From contig CAMLLD010000074.1 of the NCBI GenBank assembly GCA_946480785.1, forward strand, positions 1 to 32,486: a DNA stretch of 32,486 nt, read 5' to 3'. The notes beneath the pieces were generated by a model. It saw only the letters and a program-made list of their open reading frames with translations, ran no database searches and had not been told where the DNA came from. The number at the start of each line of letters is the position of its first letter. Position 1 is the stretch's first letter. The position numbers and the translations under genes were made by a program. This DNA comes from an uncultured Blastocatellia bacterium. GTDB lineage: Bacteria > Acidobacteriota > Blastocatellia > Pyrinomonadales > Pyrinomonadaceae. This document shows, one piece after another, positions 17,663 to 25,732 of this stretch.

Positions 17663-18190
17663 ATGTTAGCCCTGCTGTTCATACTTTTCGGAGCGATGGC
17701 GATTGGCTGCGGGCTCGCGGTCGTGGCCCAGCGCAATCCGCTCTACAGCGCGATCTCGCTGATCGGCGTGTTCATCTCACTGGCGTGTTTGTACGTCACG
17801 CTGGCGGCGCCGTTCATTGCCGCCGTGCAGGTGATCGTTTACGCGGGGGCGATCATGGTGCTCGTTGTCTTCGTGATCATGCTGCTCAACATTCAGGAAG
17901 AGGAACACCGTCGCCAGCGGTTGAAGTTTCTCGTTCCGGTGGCGGTCGCGCTGGCGGCCGTATTGATTGCGGAGGTCGCTTTCATTCTGGTGTCGGTGCA
18001 GGACATACCTACTTCGGCCGCGTCATCAGACGTGGGCGTCACGCAGTCGATCGGCACGGCGTTGTTCACGAAGTATTTGCTGCCGTTTGAGATCACTTCG
18101 ATCCTGTTGTTGATGGCGATCGTCGGCGCGATGACGCTGGCGCGCCGCGGCGGACTGCTGCCGTCGCGCGAGCGAGGCGAACGGGAATAA
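17663..18190 (+). CDS. nuoJ: NADH-quinone oxidoreductase subunit J
   Basis: A 175-residue membrane subunit with about five hydrophobic helices. The conserved helix [20 protein letters not shown], whose pi-bulge moves during turnover in known structures, is clear. The C-terminal arginine-rich tail follows the last helix ([17 protein letters not shown]). It follows nuoH directly and is 5 bp before nuoK. Confidence 0.95.
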   Translation: MLALLFILFGAMAIGCGLAVVAQRNPLYSAISLIGVFISLACLYVTLAAPFIAAVQVIVYAGAIMVLVVFVIMLLNIQEEEHRRQRLKFLVPVAVALAAVLIAEVAFILVSVQDIPTSAASSDVGVTQSIGTALFTKYLLPFEITSILLLMAIVGAMTLARRGGLLPSRERGERE

Positions 18191-18195
18191 TCAAG

Positions 18196-18501
18196 ATGGA
18201 ACCACAACTCTCATGGTATCTCGCGCTCTCGGCGGTGCTGTTTACCATCGGCATGACGGGGGTGATCATCAAGCGCAACATCATCGCGATGTTCATGTGC
18301 ATCGAGCTCATGCTCAACGCCGTGAACCTGACGTTCGTCGCGTTTGCGAGTTTCTTTCACGACGTGACCGGGCAGTTGTTTGTGTTCATTGTGATGACGG
18401 TAGCCGCTGCTGAGGCCGCGGTGGGACTCGGCATCATCATCGCGATCTTTCGCAATCGCGAGACACTCGACGTGGATGAAGCGAGTGTTTTGAAGCTGTA
18501 A
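18196..18501 (+). CDS. nuoK: NADH-quinone oxidoreductase subunit K
   Basis: A 101-residue protein with three membrane helices, the usual size for NuoK and Mrp-type MnhC. Two buried glutamates expected in the proton path are visible, in [13 protein letters not shown] and in [12 protein letters not shown]. The last base of its TAA is the first base of the nuoL ATG (TAATG), so expression is coupled. Confidence 0.96.
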   Translation: MEPQLSWYLALSAVLFTIGMTGVIIKRNIIAMFMCIELMLNAVNLTFVAFASFFHDVTGQLFVFIVMTVAAAEAAVGLGIIIAIFRNRETLDVDEASVLKL

Positions 18502-20537
18502 TGGAAACCAATCTTCTCAGCATCATCATCTTTGCTCCGCTCGCGGGCGCCGCGATCAATTGGCTCGTTGGCCGGCGCGTGCGCAACGAGCGATTCATCG
18601 GGACGATCGCCTGTGGCTCGGTGGCGATCTCGACGATTGTCGCGTTCTATCTCGCTTTCAATTCACACGGCGCGCTGCGCACGGAAGAACCGCTGTTCGA
18701 TCACATCTGGACGTGGCTGCACGTCGGGAATTTTCGCGCCGACTTCGCGCTCGCGATGGATCGACTTAGCGGCACGTACGCGCTCTTCATCACGTTTGTC
18801 GGCTTTTTGATTCACGTGTTCGCCGTCGGCTACATGCACGGCGACAAAGGGTTCTATCGCTTCTTTGCGTACCTGAACCTCTTCATGTTTGCGATGCTGA
18901 CGCTGATTCTGGCCGACAACTTCGTGCTGATGTTTGTGGGTTGGGAAGGCGTGGGTCTCTGCTCGTACCTGCTGATTGGTTACTACTTTGACCGTAAGGA
19001 AGCAAGCGACGCCGCGAAGAAGGCGTTCATCACGAACCGCATCGGCGATTGGGGCTTCGTGCTCGGCATCATGCTGACGTTCTTCCTCACGGGCTCGGTC
19101 AGTTTCTTTGCCAATCCTGCGGCGGGCGAAGCGGCGCAAACTGCATTCTCGTATTTCAAGTCCGCGCCGGTTGATCCTTTCACTTTAAGCGCGATCTTCG
19201 CGGGCGGCGCGACGTCGGTGGCGGTCCTTTTGTTCATCGGCGCGGCGGGCAAGAGCGCGCAGATTCCGCTGTACGTTTGGTTGCCGGACGCGATGGCTGG
19301 TCCTACGCCCGTCTCGGCACTGATTCACGCGGCGACGATGGTGACGGCCGGCGTTTACATGATCGTGCGCTGTTCGGAGATCTTCGTACACGCGCCGACG
19401 GCGATGTTCATCGTAGCGATCATCGGCGCGGCCACGGCGATCTTTGCCGCAACGATCGGTCTCGCGCAGAATGATATTAAGAAGGTTCTCGCTTACTCGA
19501 CCATCTCGCAGCTCGGTTACATGTTCCTGGCCTGTGGCGTCGGCGCTTTCGTCGCCGCAATCTTCCACGTGATCACGCACGCGTTTTTCAAGGCGCTGCT
19601 CTTCCTCGGCTCGGGTTCGGTGATTAACGGCATGCATCACGAACAGGACATGAGGCGCATGGGCGGGCTGAAGAAGTACATGCCGATCACTTTTGCGACG
19701 ATGGTGACGGGGTGGCTGGCGATCTCGGGTGTTCCGATCTTCGCCGGTTTCTTTTCGAAGGACGAGATTCTCTGGAAGACGTGGAGCGCGGCGGGACTGG
19801 GATCGTTCAGCAAGGTGCTGTGGGGCATTGGGGCGATCACGGCGCTGCTGACGGCGATCTACATGACACGTTTGATGGTGATGACGTTCTGGGGCGACGA
19901 ACGTTTTCGCGAGACGCGCTCGGGACACACGGAGCATGAAGAGGTGGACGATCATCATCGTCCGGTTGAGCCGCACGAATCGCCATGGATCATGACAGTG
20001 CCGCTGATTGTGCTGGCGATCCTGTCTACCATTGGTGGTTTTATCGGTGTTCCTTACGCTCTCGCAAATCGCGACATCAACGTGATCGAGCACACGCTGG
20101 AACCCGTGGTCGCCAAAACCCCAGGTTCAGTAAACACGGATACCACGGATGAACACAGTGAGATCTCCGCGGAGCGAGCGTTGACTGCGGCGTCGGTGGT
20201 GATTGCGTTGCTCGGCATCGGCTTGGGTTGGGTGTTGTTCCGACGGCGGCCGTTGCTGGAGATGCCGCGCATACTCGAAAATAAATACTACGTTGACGAG
20301 ATCTACGACGCGGCTTTGATTAGACCGATTGAAGTGGGTTCGCGCGAAGGTCTGTGGAAGATTGTGGACATCGGCGTCATCGACGGTCTGCTGCATTCGA
20401 TCGGCGAAGCCGTTACCGAACTCGGCCGGCTCGGACGCTGGCTGCAAGCCGGTTTCGTGCGCGGTTATGCCGCGATCATTCTGACCGGCGCACTAATCTT
20501 GATTGGACTGTTCGCTTACTTTGGTTTTCCCCGTTAG
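18501..20537 (+). CDS. nuoL: NADH-quinone oxidoreductase subunit L
   Basis: A 678-residue antiporter-like subunit at the far end of the membrane arm. The core signatures are the helix MFVGWEGVGLCSYLLIGYYF with its key glutamate, and PLYVWLPDAMAGPTPVSALIHAATMVTAG. Many hydrophobic helices follow, and a C-terminal region consistent with the lateral amphipathic helix (residues about 550-678) ends in a final membrane helix. Between about residues 543 and 560 a polar segment (PGSVNTDTTDEHSEIS) is encoded by DNA that looks like the short repeat found elsewhere in the window. The frame stays open through it. The gap to nuoM is 3 bp. Confidence 0.97.
   Translation: METNLLSIIIFAPLAGAAINWLVGRRVRNERFIGTIACGSVAISTIVAFYLAFNSHGALRTEEPLFDHIWTWLHVGNFRADFALAMDRLSGTYALFITFVGFLIHVFAVGYMHGDKGFYRFFAYLNLFMFAMLTLILADNFVLMFVGWEGVGLCSYLLIGYYFDRKEASDAAKKAFITNRIGDWGFVLGIMLTFFLTGSVSFFANPAAGEAAQTAFSYFKSAPVDPFTLSAIFAGGATSVAVLLFIGAAGKSAQIPLYVWLPDAMAGPTPVSALIHAATMVTAGVYMIVRCSEIFVHAPTAMFIVAIIGAATAIFAATIGLAQNDIKKVLAYSTISQLGYMFLACGVGAFVAAIFHVITHAFFKALLFLGSGSVINGMHHEQDMRRMGGLKKYMPITFATMVTGWLAISGVPIFAGFFSKDEILWKTWSAAGLGSFSKVLWGIGAITALLTAIYMTRLMVMTFWGDERFRETRSGHTEHEEVDDHHRPVEPHESPWIMTVPLIVLAILSTIGGFIGVPYALANRDINVIEHTLEPVVAKTPGSVNTDTTDEHSEISAERALTAASVVIALLGIGLGWVLFRRRPLLEMPRILENKYYVDEIYDAALIRPIEVGSREGLWKIVDIGVIDGLLHSIGEAVTELGRLGRWLQAGFVRGYAAIILTGALILIGLFAYFGFPR
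20132..20165 (+). repeat. Short repeat-like tract inside nuoL
   Basis: ACACGGATA, CCACGGATG and AACACAGTG lie in series with a 9-bp period (20134-20160). They share the ACGGAT/CACAG cores of the intergenic repeats at 8197, 25705 and 29183. Because the period is a multiple of three, the nuoL reading frame is kept. Confidence 0.45.
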
Positions 20538-20540
20538 TTT

Positions 20541-22103
20541 ATGCCGCACTTGCTGACCATATTGATCCTGCTGCCGTTCGCCGGCGCGCTCGCGCTCGTG
20601 GCCTACAGTTTTGCGCCGCCGCGACGCGACGAACACTATCGCTGGATCGCACTCGTCACGACCGTCGCGACGTTTGTCGTCTCGCTGTTGCTGTTGCGCG
20701 AAGTCGGTGGCAACGGCGCGGCATTCAGGTTTGAAGATAGCGTCAACTGGATTGGATCTATCGGCGCGCGTTATCACGTCGCTGTCGACGGCGTGAGCCT
20801 CTGGCTCGTGTTGTTGACGACGCTCTTGATGCCGATCGCGATGTTGTCGAGCTGGAATGCGACCACGAAACGCCCGCTCGCGTATTACGCGTTCCTGCTG
20901 ATACTCGAATCGGCGATGATCGGCGTGTTCGTTTCACTCGACCTGCTGTTGTTCTATCTCTTTTTCGAAGCATCGCTGGTCCCGATGTTCTTCCTGATCG
21001 GTATCTGGGGCGGCGACCGGCGCATTTACGCGGCCATCAAGTTTTTCATTTACACGGCGGTCGGCAGCTTGCTGATGCTGGTCGGCATCATTTCGCTCTA
21101 CTTCATCTACAACACGTTTGACTATCCGACGTTGCTCCAGGCAATCAGCGCGAACCCACTCGCGCCACGCGCCGAGCTCGCGCTCTTCGCCGCCTTCGCG
21201 CTCGCGTTTTGTATCAAGGTGCCGTTGTTTCCGCTGCATACGTGGCTGCCCGACGCACACACCGAAGCGCCCACGGCAGGTTCTGTGATCCTCGCGGGCG
21301 TGTTGCTGAAGATGGGAACTTACGGACTGCTGCGCTTCAATCTCGCCCTCTTTCCCGATGCGTCGCGCCGCGCTGCATGGCTCATCATCACGCTCGCGGT
21401 GATCGGAATTATCTACGGCGCGCTCGTCGCGATGGTCCAACCTGACGTCAAACGCCTTGTCGCTTATTCGTCAGTGAGCCACATGGGCTTTGTCGTGCTC
21501 GGCCTGTTCTCGTTCACCGACCTTGGCATGCAGGGCGCGCTTTACCAGATGCTGAATCACGGCGTTTCGACCGGCGCGCTGTTCCTGTTTGTAGGTTTCA
21601 TTTACGAGCGGCGGCACACGCGCCTGATCAGCGAGTTTGGCGGACTCGCCAAGCCGATGCCGTGGTATGCGACGCTGTTTGTCATCGCTTCGCTTTCTTC
21701 GATCGGCTTGCCGTTTCTAAACGGGTTTGTCGGTGAATTCTTCATCCTGATCGGGACGTGGACCTCGACTGCTGTGAGTCATCCCTGGGTTACGGCGATG
21801 CTTGCGGCAACGGGCGTGATTTGGGCCGCGGTTTACATGTTGTGGATGTTGCAGCGCGTGCTCTTTGGCGAAGTGACCAATCCGGAGAATGCGAGTCTCA
21901 GCGATCTGAACAGCCGCGAGATCGGTTTGGTATTGCCGCTAATGTTGCTGATGTTGTTCATGGGCGTCTACCCGCGCGTGTTTCTCGATCGCTCCGGGCC
22001 GAGCGTGGCCGCGATTCGCGCGCGCGTGAACGCCACGCCCGCGAGCGGCACGTTCACGACTGCCGAAGCGCAACGAACTGAGAGGAACCGGACGCAGCCA
22101 TGA
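20541..22103 (+). CDS. nuoM: NADH-quinone oxidoreductase subunit M
   Basis: A 520-residue antiporter-like proton-pumping subunit with about 14 membrane helices. LFYLFFEASLVPMFFLIGIWGG contains the key glutamate, and PLFPLHTWLPDAHTEAPT and DVKRLVAYSSVSHMGFVVLG are family signatures. The C-terminus after the last helix is a short polar tail. Its end overlaps the ATG of nuoN by 4 bp (ATGA). Confidence 0.97.
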   Translation: MPHLLTILILLPFAGALALVAYSFAPPRRDEHYRWIALVTTVATFVVSLLLLREVGGNGAAFRFEDSVNWIGSIGARYHVAVDGVSLWLVLLTTLLMPIAMLSSWNATTKRPLAYYAFLLILESAMIGVFVSLDLLLFYLFFEASLVPMFFLIGIWGGDRRIYAAIKFFIYTAVGSLLMLVGIISLYFIYNTFDYPTLLQAISANPLAPRAELALFAAFALAFCIKVPLFPLHTWLPDAHTEAPTAGSVILAGVLLKMGTYGLLRFNLALFPDASRRAAWLIITLAVIGIIYGALVAMVQPDVKRLVAYSSVSHMGFVVLGLFSFTDLGMQGALYQMLNHGVSTGALFLFVGFIYERRHTRLISEFGGLAKPMPWYATLFVIASLSSIGLPFLNGFVGEFFILIGTWTSTAVSHPWVTAMLAATGVIWAAVYMLWMLQRVLFGEVTNPENASLSDLNSREIGLVLPLMLLMLFMGVYPRVFLDRSGPSVAAIRARVNATPASGTFTTAEAQRTERNRTQP

Positions 22104-23665
22104 TGCCCATCATCAACTGGTCGTTAATCGCGCCCGAAGTAATCGTTTGCGTCGCCGCTGTCGTCGTGATGCTGGTCGACGCTTTCGCGCGTCCGACGCA
22201 GCGCTGGACCACCGGCGGCATCTCGCTCATCGGACTCGCGCTCGCCGGCGCTGCCGCCATTTTTCTCTGGATAAACGGAACGCCGTCCGCCGACGCATTC
22301 AACGGCATGATCGTCCTCGACGAACTGCGTCTCGGCTTCACGCTCATCTTCCTGCTCGTTTCCGCGCTCACGCTGCTGCTCTCGACTGTCTGGGTCGGGA
22401 ACGAACAGCTTCCGGCCGGTGAGTTTCATTCGTTGCTGTTGTTCGCGACCGTCGGCATGATGCTGATGGCTTCGGGCAACGATCTCGTGATCATCTTTCT
22501 CGGGCTCGAGATTCTTTCGATCGCGACTTACGTGCTCGCGGGTTTCCGGCGCACCGACATCCGCTCGAACGAGTCGTCGTTGAAGTACTTCATTCTCGGT
22601 TCGTTCTCGTCGGCGTTTCTGCTGTACGGCATCGCTCTCGTCTACGGCGCGACTTCGATCGCCGAGCCCGGCCCGGCGGGCCAGGTCGCGCGCATCGTCG
22701 CCGGCACGACCAACATCTCCGAGATCGCCGCCCGCATCAACGACGCGCAGTATCCGGCGCTGCTGTACGCGGGCGCCGCGATGATGCTCGTCGGTTTCGG
22801 TTTCAAGATCGCGACCGCTCCGTTTCACATCTGGACGCCCGACGTTTACGAAGGCGCGCCGACGCCGGTGACGGCGTTCATGGCTGCTGGTCCAAAAGCC
22901 GCCGGCTTCGCTGCGTTCTTGCGCGTGTTTGTTTTTGGTTTGCCGTTCGTCGTTTCCGCTTCGAGCGTCTCGGCCGGAAATCTGCACCAGGCGTGGGTCA
23001 ACACGCTCGCCGTAATGGCGATCCTCACGATGACGCTCGGCAACGTCGTTGCGATCGTGCAGAACAACGTCAAACGACTGCTGGCTTACTCGTCGATCGC
23101 GCACGCTGGTTATGCGCTCGTGGGATTCGTCGCTGCTGGAGCCGCGGTCGATCCCGCCGAACGCAGCAACGCTCTGACCTCGGTGATGTTCTACTTGCTC
23201 ACTTACGCGGTAATGAACATCGGCGCGTTCGCGGTGGTCCAACTGATCGCGCGCAGCGGCGACCGGCGCACGTCGGTGGAAGACTACAGCGGTATCGGTT
23301 TCGAATCGCCGGTGCTCGCCTTCTCGTTGAGCCTGTTTCTGCTGAGCCTGCTCGGCATGCCGCTCACGGCCGGATTCATCGGCAAAGTGATGGTGTTTGG
23401 GGCGGCGATCAAACAGGGCTATTACGTGCTCGTCGTCGTTGCGGTGCTGAACACCGCGGTGTCCGCTTACTACTACCTGCGTCTGATCATCGTGATGTTC
23501 TTCGGCGAACGCATCACGGCGTGGAGTGCGCCGCGCATTCCGGCGAGCATCGCGGTGGCGTTGGTGTTGACGGTGCTCGGCGTGCTCTACCTGGGCGTCT
23601 TTCCCGGCCGCGTCATCAACGCGTTTCAGACGAAGATCGAGTCGCAGTTATTCACTCACAGATAA
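22100..23665 (+). CDS. nuoN: NADH-quinone oxidoreductase subunit N
   Basis: A 521-residue antiporter-like subunit with about 14 membrane helices. The signatures are LGLEILSIATYVLAGFRR, the lysine-containing KIATAPFHIWTPDVYEGAPTPV and NVKRLLAYSSIAHAGYALVG. Its order after L and M is the standard one. It starts inside the nuoM stop (ATGA), and the next reading frame begins 2 bp after its TAA, so the transcript clearly continues. Confidence 0.97.
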   Translation: MMPIINWSLIAPEVIVCVAAVVVMLVDAFARPTQRWTTGGISLIGLALAGAAAIFLWINGTPSADAFNGMIVLDELRLGFTLIFLLVSALTLLLSTVWVGNEQLPAGEFHSLLLFATVGMMLMASGNDLVIIFLGLEILSIATYVLAGFRRTDIRSNESSLKYFILGSFSSAFLLYGIALVYGATSIAEPGPAGQVARIVAGTTNISEIAARINDAQYPALLYAGAAMMLVGFGFKIATAPFHIWTPDVYEGAPTPVTAFMAAGPKAAGFAAFLRVFVFGLPFVVSASSVSAGNLHQAWVNTLAVMAILTMTLGNVVAIVQNNVKRLLAYSSIAHAGYALVGFVAAGAAVDPAERSNALTSVMFYLLTYAVMNIGAFAVVQLIARSGDRRTSVEDYSGIGFESPVLAFSLSLFLLSLLGMPLTAGFIGKVMVFGAAIKQGYYVLVVVAVLNTAVSAYYYLRLIIVMFFGERITAWSAPRIPASIAVALVLTVLGVLYLGVFPGRVINAFQTKIESQLFTHR

Positions 23666-23667
23666 GC

Positions 23668-24147
23668 GTGAACCTCGAAGCTTGCGCCGCACAGATTCGC
23701 GAACGACTCGGTGACGCGTGGCTGTCGCGCATCTATCGCGAACGAATTCTCAAGCTGCGCACGCGCTCTTATCATTTCGAGCTTGCGGGCGTTCCGAAGC
23801 GCATTGTCATCCAGCATACATTGCTGGGTGTTGAGTTGAAGGTCGGACGTAAGCGGCTCCTCTGTCCTGACCTCGCCACCGCGCGATACCTTTCGGTGTT
23901 CGCGCGGCTCGGCTGTCCGGATGTAGCGGTGCCGTACGATATAACGAGGATTTCGCAGTTAGCGGACGAATTGGAGTCATCGTGGTATAGAATGTTGTTG
24001 CTGGTCGACCAGGAAGCCCGCGCAAAAAGCGCTTCGTTTCGCAGTCGGGTGCGTGGCTCGCTGGTTGCTCAGATACGCGCGGAAATTAACGACGCGGGCG
24101 CGGGCCCGAAGGTCCCCGAGTTTAAGCAGAGCACGAGAAGACAGTAG
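23668..24147 (+). CDS. Small hypothetical protein directly after nuoN
   Basis: A 159-residue soluble, basic protein I do not recognise. It has no signal peptide or membrane helix. Its middle has short strands (SYHFELAGVPKRIVIQHTLLGVELKVGRKRLLC, split here only by description) and its C-terminal half is helical and arginine-rich (ARAKSASFRSRVRGSLVAQIRAEI). The start is GTG at 23668, 2 bp after the nuoN TAA; the open frame also extends upstream in another frame of nuoN, but that part is a shadow. Such close spacing implies translational coupling with the complex I genes. Whether it takes part in assembly is unknown; simple read-through placement is equally possible. Confidence 0.65.
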   Translation: MNLEACAAQIRERLGDAWLSRIYRERILKLRTRSYHFELAGVPKRIVIQHTLLGVELKVGRKRLLCPDLATARYLSVFARLGCPDVAVPYDITRISQLADELESSWYRMLLLVDQEARAKSASFRSRVRGSLVAQIRAEINDAGAGPKVPEFKQSTRRQ

Positions 24148-24175
24148 AATCTCCGACGACACTCATCTGACAAAT

Positions 24176-25087
24176 ATGACCACTGAACTGGTTGAAGTAT
24201 CCCCCACGAACGACGCAGCAGACGTTTCGGCTTCGCTTGCTTTCCCATTCAAATCGTTTTGTCGCTACGAACCGATCGAGCAACGCATTCCCAAAGCGCG
24301 TGTGCTCGTGATCGATAATCTGCTGCGCGACGAACACGATGCTTCCGCGGTCGCGCTTTCTGAGTGGGGCACGATGTGGGCCTCCGAGCTCAAACGCGAG
24401 CGGCTCATCGCGGGGATGGCGGTCGAGAACATTCTCAACAACATCTCGCGGCTCGTGAAAGAGCCGGAGACGCGTGTGGCCCATGTTTCGGAGATCGCGG
24501 CAGCGACGGTGGAGTTTCAGCCGGACGCGATCGTGCTGAGCGGCACGTTGCGCGACTTTGATTACTACCAGGATTCTATTCTCGATACCTTCGGCCGCTT
24601 CATTCGCGCGACGAAGATTCCGGTGCTCGCGATCTGCGGTGGCCATCAGCTCGTCGGTTTGAGTTTTGGCGCGCGCGTCGTGACGCTAGGCAACATGGAG
24701 CAGCATGAACAGCGCGTAGGCCGGCCGCAGGAATACCAGTATCGTTACGTGCGCATCACGGAGCCGGACGATCCGATCTTTCAGAACATCGCCGTGTGCG
24801 ATACACCGCCGGACGCGAAGGGCTCACACATCCTGCACGTCTGGCAGAACCACGGCCTGCAACTCGATCGCGTGCCGGAAGGGTTCACGCTACTCGCCAC
24901 TTCATATCTCTGTCGCAACCAGATGATGGTGAAGCGCAGCGACGGCCAGTTGATCTACACGGTCCAGTTTCATCTCGAGAAATCGTTTGAAGACTGGAAC
25001 AAGAGCCGCACGCGCTGGGAGCATCATAACGACTCCCGCGACGGTCGCATCCTCTTCGAAAACTTCCTACTCCTCGCTACGAGTTGA
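24176..25087 (+). CDS. Class-I glutamine amidotransferase-like protein
   Basis: A 303-residue protein with a class-I (triad) glutamine amidotransferase fold in residues about 40-300. The nucleophile elbow is AICGGHQLVG with C154, and the other triad members are H266 and E268 in VQFHLEKS. The usual VQFHPE motif has Leu in place of Pro. No synthetase domain is attached, so it must act with a partner or be a stand-alone glutamine- or gamma-glutamyl hydrolase, as in PuuD- or GuaA-subunit-like proteins. The ATG at 24176 starts MTTELVEVSP. The frame is open further upstream inside the previous gene, but without similarity. Its TGA overlaps the TTG start of the glycosylase (TTGA). Confidence 0.82.
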   Translation: MTTELVEVSPTNDAADVSASLAFPFKSFCRYEPIEQRIPKARVLVIDNLLRDEHDASAVALSEWGTMWASELKRERLIAGMAVENILNNISRLVKEPETRVAHVSEIAAATVEFQPDAIVLSGTLRDFDYYQDSILDTFGRFIRATKIPVLAICGGHQLVGLSFGARVVTLGNMEQHEQRVGRPQEYQYRYVRITEPDDPIFQNIAVCDTPPDAKGSHILHVWQNHGLQLDRVPEGFTLLATSYLCRNQMMVKRSDGQLIYTVQFHLEKSFEDWNKSRTRWEHHNDSRDGRILFENFLLLATS

Positions 25088-25713
25088 AGCCATTTGTGCT
25101 GACACAAGAAACTCTCGCGCTCGCGGCGCGTGAGCTGGCGGCGCGCGACGAACTGCTGGCGTCGATTCACGGAACGTACGGTGATCCGCCGTTGTGGCAA
25201 CGCGCCACCGGGTTTCGCACGCTGGTCCATATCATCCTCGAACAACAGGTGTCGTTGAGTTCGGCAAAGTCGATGCTGTTGCGGCTGGAAACTGCGATTC
25301 AGCCGTTCACGGCGGGACGTTTTGTCGGGCTTGGTGAGATGTATTTGCGTGGTTTGGGTGTAACGCGGCAGAAGTCCGCGTACCTGGTGCATCTCGCGGA
25401 ATCGATCGTCAGTGGGCGATTGAGTTTACGAGGGCTCGCAAGACTGAGCGACGACCAGGTGCTAGCGCAGTTAACAGGGATTAAAGGGATCGGGTTGTGG
25501 AGCGCGAATATCTATCTGCTGATGGCGATGCGTCGTGCGGACATTTGGCCGGCTGGCGACCTGGCGCTGGCGGTTGCGATCAAGGAGCTGCGAAATCTCG
25601 CTACTAGACCATCACCCGAACAACTCGAGCAGATCGCAGAACACTGGCGCCCTTATCGCGCTGTCGCCGCACGCATGTTATGGCAGTACTACCTCGGTCG
25701 GAAATCCGTGTAA
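25084..25713 (+). CDS. DNA-3-methyladenine glycosylase II-like HhH-GPD protein
   Basis: A 209-residue base-excision repair glycosylase of the AlkA/HhH-GPD superfamily. The helix-hairpin-helix is LTGIKGIGLWSANIYLL, and the catalytic aspartate expected 15-20 residues later is in WPAGDLAL. LVHIILEQQVSLSSAK matches the N-terminal helical part of yeast Mag1-like enzymes. It lacks the E. coli AlkA N-terminal domain and the C-terminal iron-sulfur cysteines of Nth, so alkylated bases are the likely substrates. The start TTG at 25084 overlaps the preceding stop. The last codons (Ser-Val-stop) coincide with the 10-bp repeat. It converges on the GCS2 gene with a 19-bp gap and no terminator. Confidence 0.88.
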   Translation: MKPFVLTQETLALAARELAARDELLASIHGTYGDPPLWQRATGFRTLVHIILEQQVSLSSAKSMLLRLETAIQPFTAGRFVGLGEMYLRGLGVTRQKSAYLVHLAESIVSGRLSLRGLARLSDDQVLAQLTGIKGIGLWSANIYLLMAMRRADIWPAGDLALAVAIKELRNLATRPSPEQLEQIAEHWRPYRAVAARMLWQYYLGRKSV

Positions 25714-25731
25714 ATTCGTGTAAATCTGTGG
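25703..25731 (+). repeat. 10-bp-period repeat at the end of the glycosylase gene
   Basis: TCCGTGTAAA (25705-25714) and TTCGTGTAAA (25715-25724) stand in tandem, followed by TCTGTG. The first copy contains the gene's TAA (25711-25713) and is identical to a unit of the thiS-thiG repeat. Confidence 0.6.
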
Positions 25732-25732
25732 C

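Noticed and set aside
19185..20093. A minus-strand open frame (302 codons) opposite nuoL
   Set aside because: nuoL is certain on the other strand; the antisense product is almost all Arg, His and Asp and matches no family.
22124..23242. A minus-strand open frame (372 codons) opposite nuoN
   Set aside because: It is the shadow of nuoN, with extreme charged composition and no motif.
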